Of a stretch of DNA of 64,000 bases, positions 16,106 through 27,400 are shown piece by piece (positions within the stretch are counted from its first letter, which is position 1; every line of letters starts with the position of its first letter). Source of the stretch: Dryas octopetala (lineage: Eukaryota > Streptophyta > Magnoliopsida > Rosales > Rosaceae); assembly GCA_963921425.1 (NCBI GenBank), contig OY992835.1, forward strand, positions 18,042,001 to 18,106,000, read 5' to 3'. A program made the position numbers and the translations under genes. The notes below the pieces were generated by a model. That model made no database searches and had not been told where the DNA came from. It was given only the letters and a program-made list of their open reading frames with translations.

Positions 16106-18620
16106 ATGTCTGACGGAGGTCCTATTCTCGACCAAGTCGACAACACCCCAGGGGTGACAAGCGAGGCAAGAAGACTGCCGAATCTGATCAGGAGGAGTAC
16201 ATCCAGCGATTGGAGGCTCAGCTCCAACGAACCCAGGAACAGCTCGACCTCCAAAAAGGTGCAACACAGCTGTATGAGCGACTCCTCCGCGACAGGGAAG
16301 AACATACCACTCCCCGGAGTGGTGAAAGGAGGAACCCCCATGACAGGGACGAACACACCACTCTCCGGAGTGTTGAGAGGAGGAACCCCCATGACAGGGA
16401 CGAACACACCACTCTCCGAAGTGGTGAGAGGAGGGACCCCCCCCGAAGGGACCAAAATGTTCCACGCCAATTGGATGCAGGACAAGGTAGCCATCCACCC
16501 CCAGGTTTTCAAAAGAGACTTGTCCACCCGGTCAGCCGGGCTCGATCTGGCGAGCATCCCACTCGCTCTGAAGAGTTCCACATTTATCAGGACTGTCGTC
16601 ATCTGCTCGACGACAACCGCTCTCGGCGAGAAGAGCAGCGGACGAACCGGGGCGAGTCCAACCCGCGTCCCCAAGACTTGGAGGAAGAGCAGGCTCCTCG
16701 TCCCAAGCGACGACGGGGAGAAGAGCAGGTTTTCTCGGCTGGGCGCCACGCAGAAGATGACACTTTCACAAGTGAACAAGTCGCTGACTCCGGTAACAGC
16801 GGCTCTCTTCTACCAGACCAGCTCCAACAACTTCTCATGGACATCAGTGAGCGCCTGAGAAGAGTGGAGGGGGGAAGTCTTGGTGGGCACCCATCTTTAG
16901 AAACAAGGGAGCTGCCTGGACCTTTCACCACTCGCATCCTGTCCACTCCTCCGGTTGGCGACGTCCGACCTCCCAAAATCACTCCGTACACAGGGAAGGA
17001 AGACCCATATGACCACCTCATGAGTTTCCGGTCAGCTCTAGAGTCTAAAAGTGCCGATGACGTTACAAAGTGTCGGATCTTCCCTTCTACCCTCTCTGGC
17101 AGTGCAAGGAATTGGTTCTATCAACTTCCTCCCGGCTCGGTTGATTGTTTCAACGAGCTCCGAGAGCTCTTCCTAGGCCAGTATATCATCCAGACCGATA
17201 GAATTTACACCACGGATGACCTGACTCGAGTCCGACAGGGCAGCATGGAATCCCTTCGGGAATACATCACCCGATTTCAGCTAGAGCGATCTCGGTGTCG
17301 CGACTGTGATGAGAAGGTAGCCTTCGCTGCTTTCAAGGGTGGTCTCCTGGAGGGAGACTTCTTGTTTGAAATCAACCGCCGCAATCCGCACACCTACAAG
17401 GAACTCATGCAAGAGGCCATTGCCTATGCCACAGCTGAATTCAAAACGTATGGAAAGAAACCGCCTACCATAGATCGCCTAAGTACGTACCAACCAGGCC
17501 ATTATAGTGCCACCCCAGCCCAAGCCCTACTCGGGTAACCAGTATGGGGGGTCCGGGAAAAAGTTCAATAAATTCACCAAGAAACAATTTGGTGATGGTA
17601 GAGGCGGAGGACAACGAAGGGAGGAAACTTATCAGACATCCTATGCCTCCAAGTTCAAAGTCTACACAATTCTCACTGTTACTTATACAGAATTGTATCC
17701 CCAGATCAAAGACATACTTCCTAAACTCCCACCCCGCCCACCACAAACACGATACCGGGCTAACAAGAACTTCTTTTGCCTTTACCATAACGACCATGGT
17801 CATGACACCGAGGCATGCAGAGCCTTTAAAGAGGTAATAGAAACTTTGGTACAGGAAGGAAATTTGGATGGTTTTATAGACAAGGAGGCCACCGAGAAGG
17901 CCAAGACCGACGGACAACGCCGGGGGCGGGTCAATACCATCTGTGGGGGTCCGACCCTCGCTGGCAACTCCAACAGAGCTAGGAAGGAATACGCCCAAAG
18001 TGCTCAACCATGCTCCGGCGTTATGGCTGTAGAGTTCCACCGTGGCAAAAAGACTCCTAAACTCGGGTGGTCGCCCATTTCCTTTGCTGAGGAAGAGGAA
18101 CGTGATTTGATCTTCCCACACGATGACCCCTTGGTCATTGAGGCCACCATAGCTAATTTTGATGTGGCTCGGATCCTTGTCGACTGTGGTAGCTCCGTCA
18201 ACATCCTCTTCGCTCCAGCCTTCACCGCTCTTGGAATCGACCAGGAGAGGCTTGACCGGTCGGTTGCTCCTTTGCTCAGCTTTTCGGCCGACATGGTCAC
18301 CCCTCTTGGTGGGATCTACCTCCCCCTCACCCTCGGGAGGTATCCTTCGTCCGCCACCACAACCACTCAGTTTTTGGTGGTCGACTGCCCCACAGCTTAC
18401 AACGTCATCCTGGGACGACCGGCCCTTAACCAATTGAGGGTTATGATCTCCACTCATTTGCTTTTGATCAAGTTCCCGACCCCATGTGGAACGGGGGTAG
18501 TCAAAGGCAATCAAGTATCAGCCAGGTCCTGCTATATGACTTCAGTCAAGAGGAAAAAAGAGGTCAAGCCCTCTATGGCTGTTTGTGTCTCCAACACCTG
18601 CCCTACCCCAGACGCCCTAT
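16106..18620 (+). pseudogene. Broken gag-protease polyprotein, Tat lineage
   Basis: Gag and protease of a Ty3/gypsy element in three displaced frames. The likely ATG (16106) lies in a different frame from the coiled-coil start of gag (EEYIQRLEAQLQRTQEQL, about 16186-16240). Gag core: PPKITPYTGKEDPYDHL, ARNWFYQLPPGS, ESLREYITRFQ. A second frameshift near 17505 separates it from the rest of gag, with the zinc-binding-like CLYHNDHGHDTEAC. Protease follows in that frame (about 18160-18470): ILVDCGSSVNILF, then FLVVDCPTAYNVILGRPAL. The active site reads DCG where DTG is usual. The frame stops at TAA 18620, exactly where polymerase sequence has been lost. The motifs fit Tat elements. Not functional as it stands. 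Confidence 0.85.
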
Positions 18621-18724
18621 AAAATCATTGAGGTCGTCCGTCCAGGACATACAGGCTCCGCGCCACAACCGGCAAGGAACTCGGCCACCCTTGGCGCGCC
18701 GAGCACCTCCGCTACTTTTACAAG
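18605..18724 (+). pseudogene. Integrase C-terminal remnant after a large internal deletion
   Basis: In the frame starting TPYKIIEVVRPG this is the last part of a Tat integrase (compare the intact copy at 20367-20488: GTYRLRAATGKELGHPW, then AEHLRYFYK and stop). Here one base is missing in the CCAGG-ACATAC region and the final stop codon has become TAT. Reverse transcriptase, RNase H and most of integrase are absent between protease and this remnant. Confidence 0.75.
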
Positions 18725-18891
18725 TATACACATGTTGTACCCCCCGGGGACTTTTTTCAATTTCATCTATGTTATCGCTTTCATAAATGAGAGTCCTACC
18801 ACGGACACATTTTTCTTCATTTTCATTTAAAAGTGTTAATTGTTTGTATGGACCCCCGGGCCATCAGACATCCGACCCTACCCATATCCGT

Positions 18892-19058
18892 ACCATGCAT
18901 TCAAGGGAAGCTAAGTACCATGCATTCAAGGCGCGGGTATGGAGAATGCATTCAAGGGAACCTAAGTACCATGCATTCAAAGGACAATAAATATCATGCA
19001 TTCAAGGGAAACTAAGTACCATGCATTCAGGAAAATCCCACAATACCATGTATTAAAG
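18892..19058 (+). repeat. TACCATGCATTCAAGGGA short tandem repeats, copy 1
   Basis: Seven imperfect units of TACCATGCATTCAAGGGA with short variable linkers downstream of the integrase tail. Copy 2 (20652-20768) has fewer units, which explains most of the length difference between the duplicated blocks. Confidence 0.8.
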
Positions 19059-19364
19059 GGAAGGGCATCCTACCCCATAAACGGGTTGGACACCCTCCAA
19101 ATCATCCAAATATCATAAAGTACAAACTTAATAATCGAAAGAGTTTGTAATTTGGTACGGACTACATCCGACCCGACCATATAACTCAAACAAAAATAGG
19201 GCGATGGTCCGCCCACCCCTGCCCCCGGGCCATGTTTGCTTCAAACATTTATTTGGGATCCTCTCCCATGTCATGCTCCCCACTTATGGATGCTCCATCC
19301 TCGGGCTCTTCCCCCTGAGTACCCCCCTCTGGGACGTTGGCATGCCCATCATTACTGCCATCCC

Positions 19365-19650
19365 CTAGCAGACCACCTGCTTGGCTTGGCTCAGCTCCTC
19401 CCCGCACTGCCCCAACTCTTGCCTAGCTTGGTCCGCCTCCTGGCCTGCAGTAGCTCGGCATGCAATGCATTGTTCTGCCCGACCACTTGCCCACCCCCAT
19501 GTTTCCACACCCTATCCGGGGTCGGGGCACACTTGGCCTCGTCGGTGTCCCATCACGTGTAGACGCCTGGTCGGACTCTCTATCATCCATAGAATTGCCC
19601 TCCCTTAACGAATCGTCTGAGGAAACCATGGAATGTCCGACCCCACTACA
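19365..19650 (-). pseudogene. Degenerate antisense coiled-coil ORF of the retroelement
   Basis: On the minus strand, reading toward the integrase tail, are GQNNALHAELLQARR and, one frame away, QELGQCGEELSQAKQ ending at a TAG (19365). These are coiled-coil-like heptads split by a frameshift. Tat-lineage elements of the Retand/Grande type are known to carry an extra antisense ORF between pol and the 3' LTR, and this position fits. Function of such ORFs is unknown. Confidence 0.45.
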
Positions 19651-19978
19651 CCTGCCCATAAAAAAAAAATAAAAAAAAAACACAACAATACCCAATAAAT
19701 TACAAAGTCCAAAATGCAGGCGTGTGGCCTACCCAGTGCTCGGCAAGGTTCATACCCACCTGCACCTCCACCTGCCCCTACTCACATTATCCACAAATTC
19801 ACAATCAGAATTCCAAGGTCCGCCTCAGGCTGGACGACCACAATTTCTCACAAGTTCTCAATTCTCCAAGGCAAAATCAATATGTCCATTGGGTAAAACA
19901 ATTTTTTGAAATTACTTACCTCGAAGAGCTCGAAACAAGCAGCCCGACCCGCGCCGATCCGAGCAGCCCAAGCTGCTG
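19475..19978. other. Spacer between the two duplicated retroelement blocks
   Basis: Begins as continuing retroelement DNA, then an A-rich run (19661-19680), then sequence of unknown origin up to GAGCAGCCCAAGCTG. No LTR sequence and no gene recognised. Confidence 0.5.
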
Positions 19979-20488
19979 CCTTCACCGCTCTTGGAATCGA
20001 CCAGGAGAGGCTTGACCGGTCGGTTGCTCCTTTGCTCAGCTTTTCAGGCGACATGGTCACCCCTCTTGGTGGGATCTACCTTCCCCTCACCCTCGGGAGG
20101 TATCCTTCGTCCGCTACCACAACTACTCAGTTTTTGGTGGTCGACTGCCCCACAGCTTACAACGTCATCCTGGGACGATCGGCCCTTAACCAATTGAGGG
20201 TTATGATCTCCACTCACTTGCTTTTGATCAAGTTCCTGACCCCATGTGGAACGGGGGTAGTCAAAGGCAATCAAGTATCAGTCAGGTCCTGCTATATGAC
20301 TTCAGTCAAGAGGAAAAAAGAGGTCAAGCCCTCTATGACTGTTTGTGTCTCCAACACCTGCCCTACCCCAGACGCCCTACAAAATCATTGAGGTCGTCTG
20401 TCCAGGCACATACAGGCTCCGCGCCGCAACCGGCAAGGAACTCGGCCACCCTTGGCGCGCCGAGCACCTCCGCTACTTTTACAAGTAG
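19979..20488 (+). pseudogene. Second protease and integrase-tail copy
   Basis: Starts abruptly inside protease (FTALGIDQERLDRSV) downstream of the active site. It continues through FLVVDCPTAYNVILGRSAL to the same TAA-region junction (CAA replaces TAA), and then the integrase tail GTYRLRAATGKELGHPW ... HLRYFYK with an intact TAG at 20486-20488. It keeps the frame that copy 1 lost, so it preserves the older state of the tail. Confidence 0.8.
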
Positions 20489-20651
20489 ACACATGTTGTA
20501 CCCCCCGGGGACTTTTTTCAATTTCATCTATGTTATCGCTTTCATAAATGAGAGTCCTACCACAGACACATTTTTCTTCAGTTTCATTCAAAGTGTTACT
20601 TGTTTGTATGGACCCCCGGGCCATCAGACATCCGACCCTACCCATATCCGT

Positions 20652-20768
20652 ACCATGCATTCACGGGAAGCTAAGTACCATGCATTCAAGGCGCGGGTAT
20701 GGAGAATGCATTCAAGGGAACCTAAGTACCATGCATTCAAGAAAATCCCACAATACCATGTATTAAAG
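20652..20768 (+). repeat. TACCATGCATTCAAGGGA short tandem repeats, copy 2
   Basis: About five units, two fewer than copy 1 at 18892-19058. One unit reads TTCACGGGA. Confidence 0.8.
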
Positions 20769-21187
20769 GGAAGGGCATCCTACCCCATAAACGGGTTGGA
20801 CACCCTCCAAATCATCCAAACATCATAAAGTACAAACTTAATAATCGAAAGAGTTTGTAATTTGGTACGGGCCACATCCAACCCGACCATATAACTCAAA
20901 CAACAATAGGGCGATGGTCCGCCCACCCCTGCCCCCAGGCCATGTTTGCTTCAAACATTTATTTGGGATCCTCTCCCATGTCAAGCTCCCCACCTGTGGA
21001 TGCTTCATCCTCGGGCTCTTCCCCCTGGGTACCCCCCTCTGGGACGTTGGCATGCCCATCATTACTGCCAGCCCCTAGCAGACCACCTGCTTGGCTTGGC
21101 TCAGCTCCTCCCCGCACTGCTCCAACTCTTGCCTAGTCTGGTCCGCCTCCTGGCCTGCAGTAGCTCGGCATGCAATGCATTGTTCTG

Positions 21188-23095
21188 AACAAATATGAAT
21201 CCACAAAGATGCAAATCTCCAATAAGTGGTATCAAAAGTGACTATTTTATTAAGACATGACAGAAAGCAAAATAGGAGGATATGTGAATCAGGCTGAAGA
21301 TGGGCCATATAAAAACCTTTCAACATTTTAGCGCACAATGTGACAATGACAGTTCCCAGGTATTGGCTTCAAATTTTCAGCTAACAATCACTGTTCATTT
21401 AAAAATATTACCGAGCCAATTTTTAAGGGTTAACTTAATTATTTGCTTATTTGAATATTGATGGAAGGTGGAGTTGGAGTTGATAGCCATATGTTCCATC
21501 CACGGCATAGCGGTTTTAGTGGAGAGACAGAGAACGTAGATTGGGATGGATCCAGCTCAGCTCAGCTGTGCATAATATACACCATAATTAATTAGTGATA
21601 TAGACCTTCAATTGTGGAAATAAGTTACCCAAATTGTAAGCAAACTATGCAGAGGAAGGTGCTAATTAAAATGGTGCAATAGAAAGAGAGAGAGGATCTA
21701 CATCTACTTATAACTCCTCCACATGTCAACCCCCTCATGTGAAACAAAGCTGCAGACCAATGAATAAATTGTGAAATGGGTGCTGCTGGCTGCTGCTGTC
21801 TCAATATCACCAAGTTTGCTTTGCTTTATGTACAAGGCTACAAGCAAACCGAGTGAACCTTTTTTTAAGTTATTCTTCGTTCATTCCCATGTGGAGTGTG
21901 GGACAACATAGAGCCTAACAGCACGTTTGGCAGTAGTTTTAAAATTGCCTAAACACGCTTTCAGATAGTTAAAATGTTTAGCATTTGGATGAAACAGTTA
22001 AAAAAAGCTCTTTAGTTATAGAAGCACCTTAGTGCTTTATGGAAAAGAAGCAATATTGATATGAAAACTGTTTGATTCTTAACTTTTGCGAGGGTTTGAA
22101 TCTATATTCTAAACGAAATGAAGCTCGGATCAAACTACATATCTCTTATAATTTTTTGAAAGTAAGATGTATATAGACATTGTCAACGAGTACCAAGACA
22201 ACAGTTCTTTCCTGGGAGCTGAGGCTCTGCATTCTTGAATTTCATAATTGGTATTAGGAAGCCGGTGCATGATTAACATCCATTTTTCTTTTCATCAATC
22301 ATCATGTCCATCAACTTCGATCATAGTTCAAACATGTCCAAATTTTGAGCAAAACATGCTCCCACTCTCAACAATTTTAATTAAGCAGCAATCTTAAGTC
22401 TTAACATATCATATATCCCTTGGACTTTTTCATGTGAACACTTCGTCAGATTATTTGGTCCTTTTCACTTGGACACCTTCCTAAGGGCACCCCCTGTATT
22501 TTTTCAGTCCCACTTTTTTTTTTAAATAGAGTTGCATCTTCCTAATATACGGCAATACCATGTGCTAGTGATGTGAAAGACCATTACATGATGAAGCCGG
22601 CAATTGCGCAATTAGGCCCAATACATCACATCTTCTCACATTCCAAATGCTCCAGTCATTTTTAGTTTTTAAATTTTGATCATTTTTATTCTGTATGATA
22701 TATGTACAAGAAAAGATAAAGCAAAAACGTCCAAAATAAAACCAATATGAGAAGACGGCTTAAGGAAAGACTCGATCAGTTTGCAGATAGAGACAGCATA
22801 TATAGGAAGACCATCATGCACTAAAATACTGACCACATAGGCCTAATATCCAAATTGCACTAAACCTGGAGGAGTGCAAAGCCACACAAAATGTTCCCAT
22901 ACCTCTTTCTAGCTCTAGCTTCGAGTGACATGCAGGTTGGATATTGGTGGAAACACAAGAGTGGAATATACACTGTTATGTCTGGTGTGTGTGGTCATTA
23001 TACAGAAAAAGAGCAAATTAAGAGTACATTTTTTAGAAGATCATCATTATATGATCATAAACTTTTAGTTTTGTGTATGGTTGGACTAAAGTAGT
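21188..23095. other. Intergenic between retroelement remnant and chloroplast insert
   Basis: No gene recognised. A fragment at 21920-22080 begins GCACGTTTGGCAGTAG, like a decayed end of an hAT-type MITE, but no partner end was found. Confidence 0.4.
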
Positions 23096-23400
23096 TATTT
23101 CCCAGCTGTTCCGGTCCATTTACAGTTATTGCTTCTGTGAACATAGTAGCTAAATAATCCCAACGTGTTACATAAGGCAAATATTGTATAATTGTTCGGT
23201 TTTCCGCAATTTTTTCCATCCCTCGGTGTAAATAACCCAATATCGGTTCACAGTCAATAACATCTTCACCATCTAGAGTAATGATGAGTCGAAGAACACC
23301 ATGCATTGATGGGTGATGGGGGCCCATATTGACTATCATGAGGTCTTTTCTTGTAGCTGGTATATTCATAGGTTTTTCCTCGATTCATTTTTTCATGAAT
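23096..23400 (-). pseudogene. ndhH: Nuclear copy of the start of chloroplast ndhH
   Basis: Minus-strand frame 23369-23097 encodes the first 91 residues of NdhH, the plastid NAD(P)H dehydrogenase subunit H (about 393 residues when complete). Visible motifs: [58 protein letters not shown]. It stops matching at about 23096. The ATG-proximal leader (ATGAATCGAGGAAAAA) also looks plastid-derived to about 23400. It is truncated and has no plastid neighbours, so this is a nuclear plastid insertion (NUPT) and not a working gene. No stop codon has accumulated, suggesting a fairly recent transfer. Confidence 0.9.
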
Positions 23401-23568
23401 TGCCGAAAACGAAAAAAAGTTCACCCTTCCTTTTACCTGTAAAGAATGAAGTTGACAAAGATAGCAAGAATCTACACTTTTTATAATTGGTGTAGTGAAG
23501 TGCTCATCATATTGAGAACGCATTATGTATGGCTCATCTGGAAAGGACAGAATGAGGTACTATTTGGA

Positions 23569-23726
23569 AGATTTACTCAATGAGAAAAACTGTGTGTGTA
23601 ACTGGGGTATACGTCCTTACTCTCACAAGAACTAGCATGTGACGATAAGATTTACTCAATGAGAAAAACTTTGTGTGTAACCGGGGTATACATCCTTACT
23701 CTCACAAGAACTAGCATGTGAGGATA
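23569..23726 (+). repeat. 79-bp tandem duplication
   Basis: Two adjacent copies of a 79 bp unit beginning AGATTTACTCAATGAGAAAA and containing TCCTTACTCTCACAAGAACT. The copies differ at a handful of bases. Lies about 170 bp from the plastid-derived block. Confidence 0.9.
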
Positions 23727-24472
23727 TTCCCGTTACGCACAAGTTTTTCTCTTATTTACGTTTAGGTAGAGAGGGAAACCACTTTTCTTTCCAAAAATCC
23801 AAAGATTTCTCATTTCCTATCTGCCAGCATAAGCCGTGAAATAAGAGCTCTCTACCTTCCAACATGCTTGATCATGCCCACAACAAGGGCCTAGCATCAA
23901 CCAAAGAGCTAAGGCTCCTTTCAATACTCTGGACTCTCTGGCCCAAATAGCATTGGACTCTGAATGATTCTGCATTTCTCCAGCATTGTTTAGCTAGTAA
24001 TGCCAAGTTAAAAGCATTAAAAGACTCTAAACCCCATGCCCCAACTGACTTATACAACTATAATCAAAGTCCAGCCCATGAGCAAATCCATTAGCCTAAT
24101 GAGGCACCATGTGACTTCAGAGCCCAGAGACTTTATTTGGACTCAGCTGTATAATTGGCTTTTGCAGTTTCATTCTTTCCCTGTCTGTTAGTCCAAATTT
24201 AATCACTAAAAACATATTTATGATGATGATTAGAGTAGCTAGTTAATAAGTGTCAAGAACTTCCCACAGATTACATAATTTCTTGGCAAAAAAGAAGATT
24301 TTCTTATTAACCAAACAGATTGGAGTCAAGTGATACTACAATCAAGGCCGGGTAGGTACAACAACACACAAAATTAACCAACACCAGCTAGAATTACAAG
24401 AATAATATATTGTATAGTACCACCACCACCACCACAGAACACATGGTTGAATCAATTAATTAATTACATGGT

Positions 24473-27400
24473 CTACAGACCAAGACTATATGGAAAACCA
24501 GTAGCCTTCAACCAACTACCCCCAGCAATGAAAGTGCCAGGTGTGTAGGTCTGAGCCTCAGTGGAACTAGTGATCACCTTGAACCCCTTCCATGTCACCC
24601 TCTTGGAGGTCCCTGCCCCAGCCCCAGTGTTCTGGTACTCCCCATAAAACAAAGTGTCGAGAGCAAATGTGCCACTCCACTCATGCCACCCAGCAGGGTC
24701 TATCACATCACTTATAGTTGACTGCATAATCACAGTCCTTGAGTACTCCTTCCATGGCCTCCCAAGAAACGTTGGGAAGCTACTTTGCACTGCCTGCAAG
24801 TCAGAGGTGGCACCAATCCTAGATTTTTGGATCACAATGCCAGTGTTCTGATTCGGGTCGGTTCGGCCTTGGGCTGTGAGCATGTTCTTCTGACCCGAAT
24901 TGGGTTTTCGGGCATGGATGTCACAGTCTTGTAGCACAACAGCTGCATTGCCAAAGATGAAATCTACTGTGCCTGCTACCAAGCAGTTGATGAAGAATTG
25001 GCGGTTTGAGTGGACATAGAGTGAGTCTTGGTATGCAAGAATGTCACATTGGTAGAAGGCTGAGAGGTCTGACCCTACGCGCAGAGCAACTGCTTGGTGC
25101 TTTGAAGGGCCAGCAGTGTTTTGAAAAGTTATGCCTCGGGCTAGGAATTTTTCACCAACCGCAGCTGCAACCATAAAAGATATCAGTGAACCTTTTACAT
25201 TTCTCCACAGGTTATGTAGTCAAATAACCATCAATTTGAACTGCATAGGTCACCTTTGGGGTACTCTAAGGTCACCCCTCCCCCCAAAATAATAATTTTG
25301 GTAATGCCGGCACATGATTGGAACCGTTCCCTTTTTAGATCACCTATTATAGATTATCTCTGCAAAAAATCAACTCAATCGGAAATCGTTTGATTATATA
25401 ACTGTTGTTGATTAAATAGAAAAAATCAACGGTTTAGTCAAAAAATCACTCTTTAATTAAAAACCATCAATTTTTTCTACTTAATTGACAACAGTTATAT
25501 AACCAAACGATTTCCGATTGATTTAATTTTTTGCATAAATGATCTATAATAGGTGATCTAAAAAGTGAACGGTTTCGATCATGCGCCGACATTACCGAAA
25601 TTGTTATTTTGGAGAGAGGGGTGACCTTAGGGTACCTCCAAGGGGTGGCCCAAATATTTTCCTTATCTTAATTAATATAGTTGCAGAGTCGACCATCAAA
25701 TTATGAGGGGTCGTGGTTAACTATAAATTGACTCTCGACTCTTTATGTACATTACTTTAATCTAACATCACATATATATATATATATAAGTAAATAAACT
25801 TTATAAATTTGAGAACCTTCAACATTTCAAAGTATGAGGTGATAATTTAATTTGTTTAACCTAGGTAACCCTGATAAGAGAAAACTTAGGTTAAGAGAGT
25901 GTAATACGAGTACATATGCATAAAGGTAGAACCCATGTGCCCCATTAAATTTTGAGGTACCATATGATGTTTAGCAATGTAATATGAGTTGGTGGGCAAT
26001 TAATGGTTGCTTGATCTGTGAAATGAAGCTGTCAGCATGAATGAGTGCAATGCAGACAGAACAAAATTTTTTTTTGACCACTTAGACAGAACAAGTTTAA
26101 ATTGTGATTTCATTACAATTTAATGGCCTTTGAGATGAGTGTGGTTATGGCTACTAAATTGTTCTGCCAAATGGGGACAACAATCATTTATACAATCCAT
26201 AATAACTCAGCTAGAAACAAGCCAACGACCAAAAGAGCCTAGAAATTTCCCGGGACCAAAAGTACAGGAGCGTGCTTCTGTTTGCAACTTTGCATTGAAA
26301 GATTCAAAGAATCTAATAGGTCTCAGCAAAAAAAAAAAAAAAGTTTTTCCATACTATTGTCTCTTGTAAGGTATATTTTTTTTCACTTTTCTCTCTAAAA
26401 TTTAAATTCTCTTAGTTTGCTATCTGAACTTCACAGAGTCGTTGCAAAAGACATTATGCCGTCAACTCTATCAATTTTTCTGTTAAAAAAGCTGACGTGA
26501 CACCTATATGTCATGAGTGAGACTTTTTTCTAATTATGTAAAATTCATGTGGACAAAAAAAATGTCAATTTTGGATCTTACATAACTAAAAAATAGTCTC
26601 ACTCATGCCATATAGGTGTCACGTTAACTATTTTAATAGAAAAATTGACAGAGTTGATGACATAGGATTTTTTGCAACAACTGTGTGAAATTCAGGTGAC
26701 AATTTGAGTAGATTTAAGTTTCAAGGAGCAAAGTGAGAAAAAATGTATCTTATAAAAGACAATGATGTGAATAAACAAAAAAAAAAAGCCAAAAAAGAAA
26801 AGAGAATAAAGACAGAGGAGGAAAAAAAAGACACTGGCTAGAAAGGGGATGTAACTATAACCATTCAATTCAATTTAAAATGTGGTGCATCAAAATGACA
26901 AAATCATTAAAGTATAAACATGTGCCTGGGAAACCTATGAACCCATCATGCATTTTCCATTTTTCCTAGTCTGTGCTATGCACAAAATTAAATTTTAACA
27001 GTAGATGTCATATTCAATTTGTCTGTACAGTTATACTTATATGTAAAATTAATAAGGTAAAAATTTAAACAATAAAACAGGGTCACAAGACTCACAATGA
27101 TCTGGGGGTCCCATAATTATATTTCTTTTTTTTTATTAAAAAAAAAAAAAGGACACCTTTTTTGAGCAACAACAAATTTGAAAGGATGGGTGAGGGCCTG
27201 AGGGGTCATTTAAAATCCAACAAGAGATGTGACACATGGTGTAAAATGAGTTCGTGCTTCATGAATCATGTGCACACCAGATAGAGACAGATTGGTGATC
27301 GGTGATCGGTGATCAGTGATCAGTCAAATAAAGTTAAACAAAGAGTGTCGGTGAGTAGTGAGTAGCTAGCCACACAAAGTTTGAGTTTTCATACTTAATT

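Larger units (their letters stand above)
18219..19474 (+). repeat. Direct duplication, copy 1
   Basis: Nearly identical to 19979-21187. It covers the protease C-terminus, the pol deletion junction, the integrase tail and about 750 bp of downstream retroelement DNA, ending at GCATGCAATGCATTGTTCTG. A 504 bp spacer (19475-19978) separates the copies. Confidence 0.92.
19979..21187 (+). repeat. Direct duplication, copy 2
   Basis: Copy of 18219-19474. Ends at the same TTGTTCTG, then passes into AT-rich non-retroelement DNA at 21188. Shares the internal pol deletion with copy 1, so the deletion came before the duplication. Confidence 0.92.

Noticed and set aside
24240-24320. Another micro-insertion candidate (ATTTCTTGGCAAAAAAGAAG)
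   Set aside because: Flanking repeat is only 8 bp with a mismatch; not distinguishable from chance.
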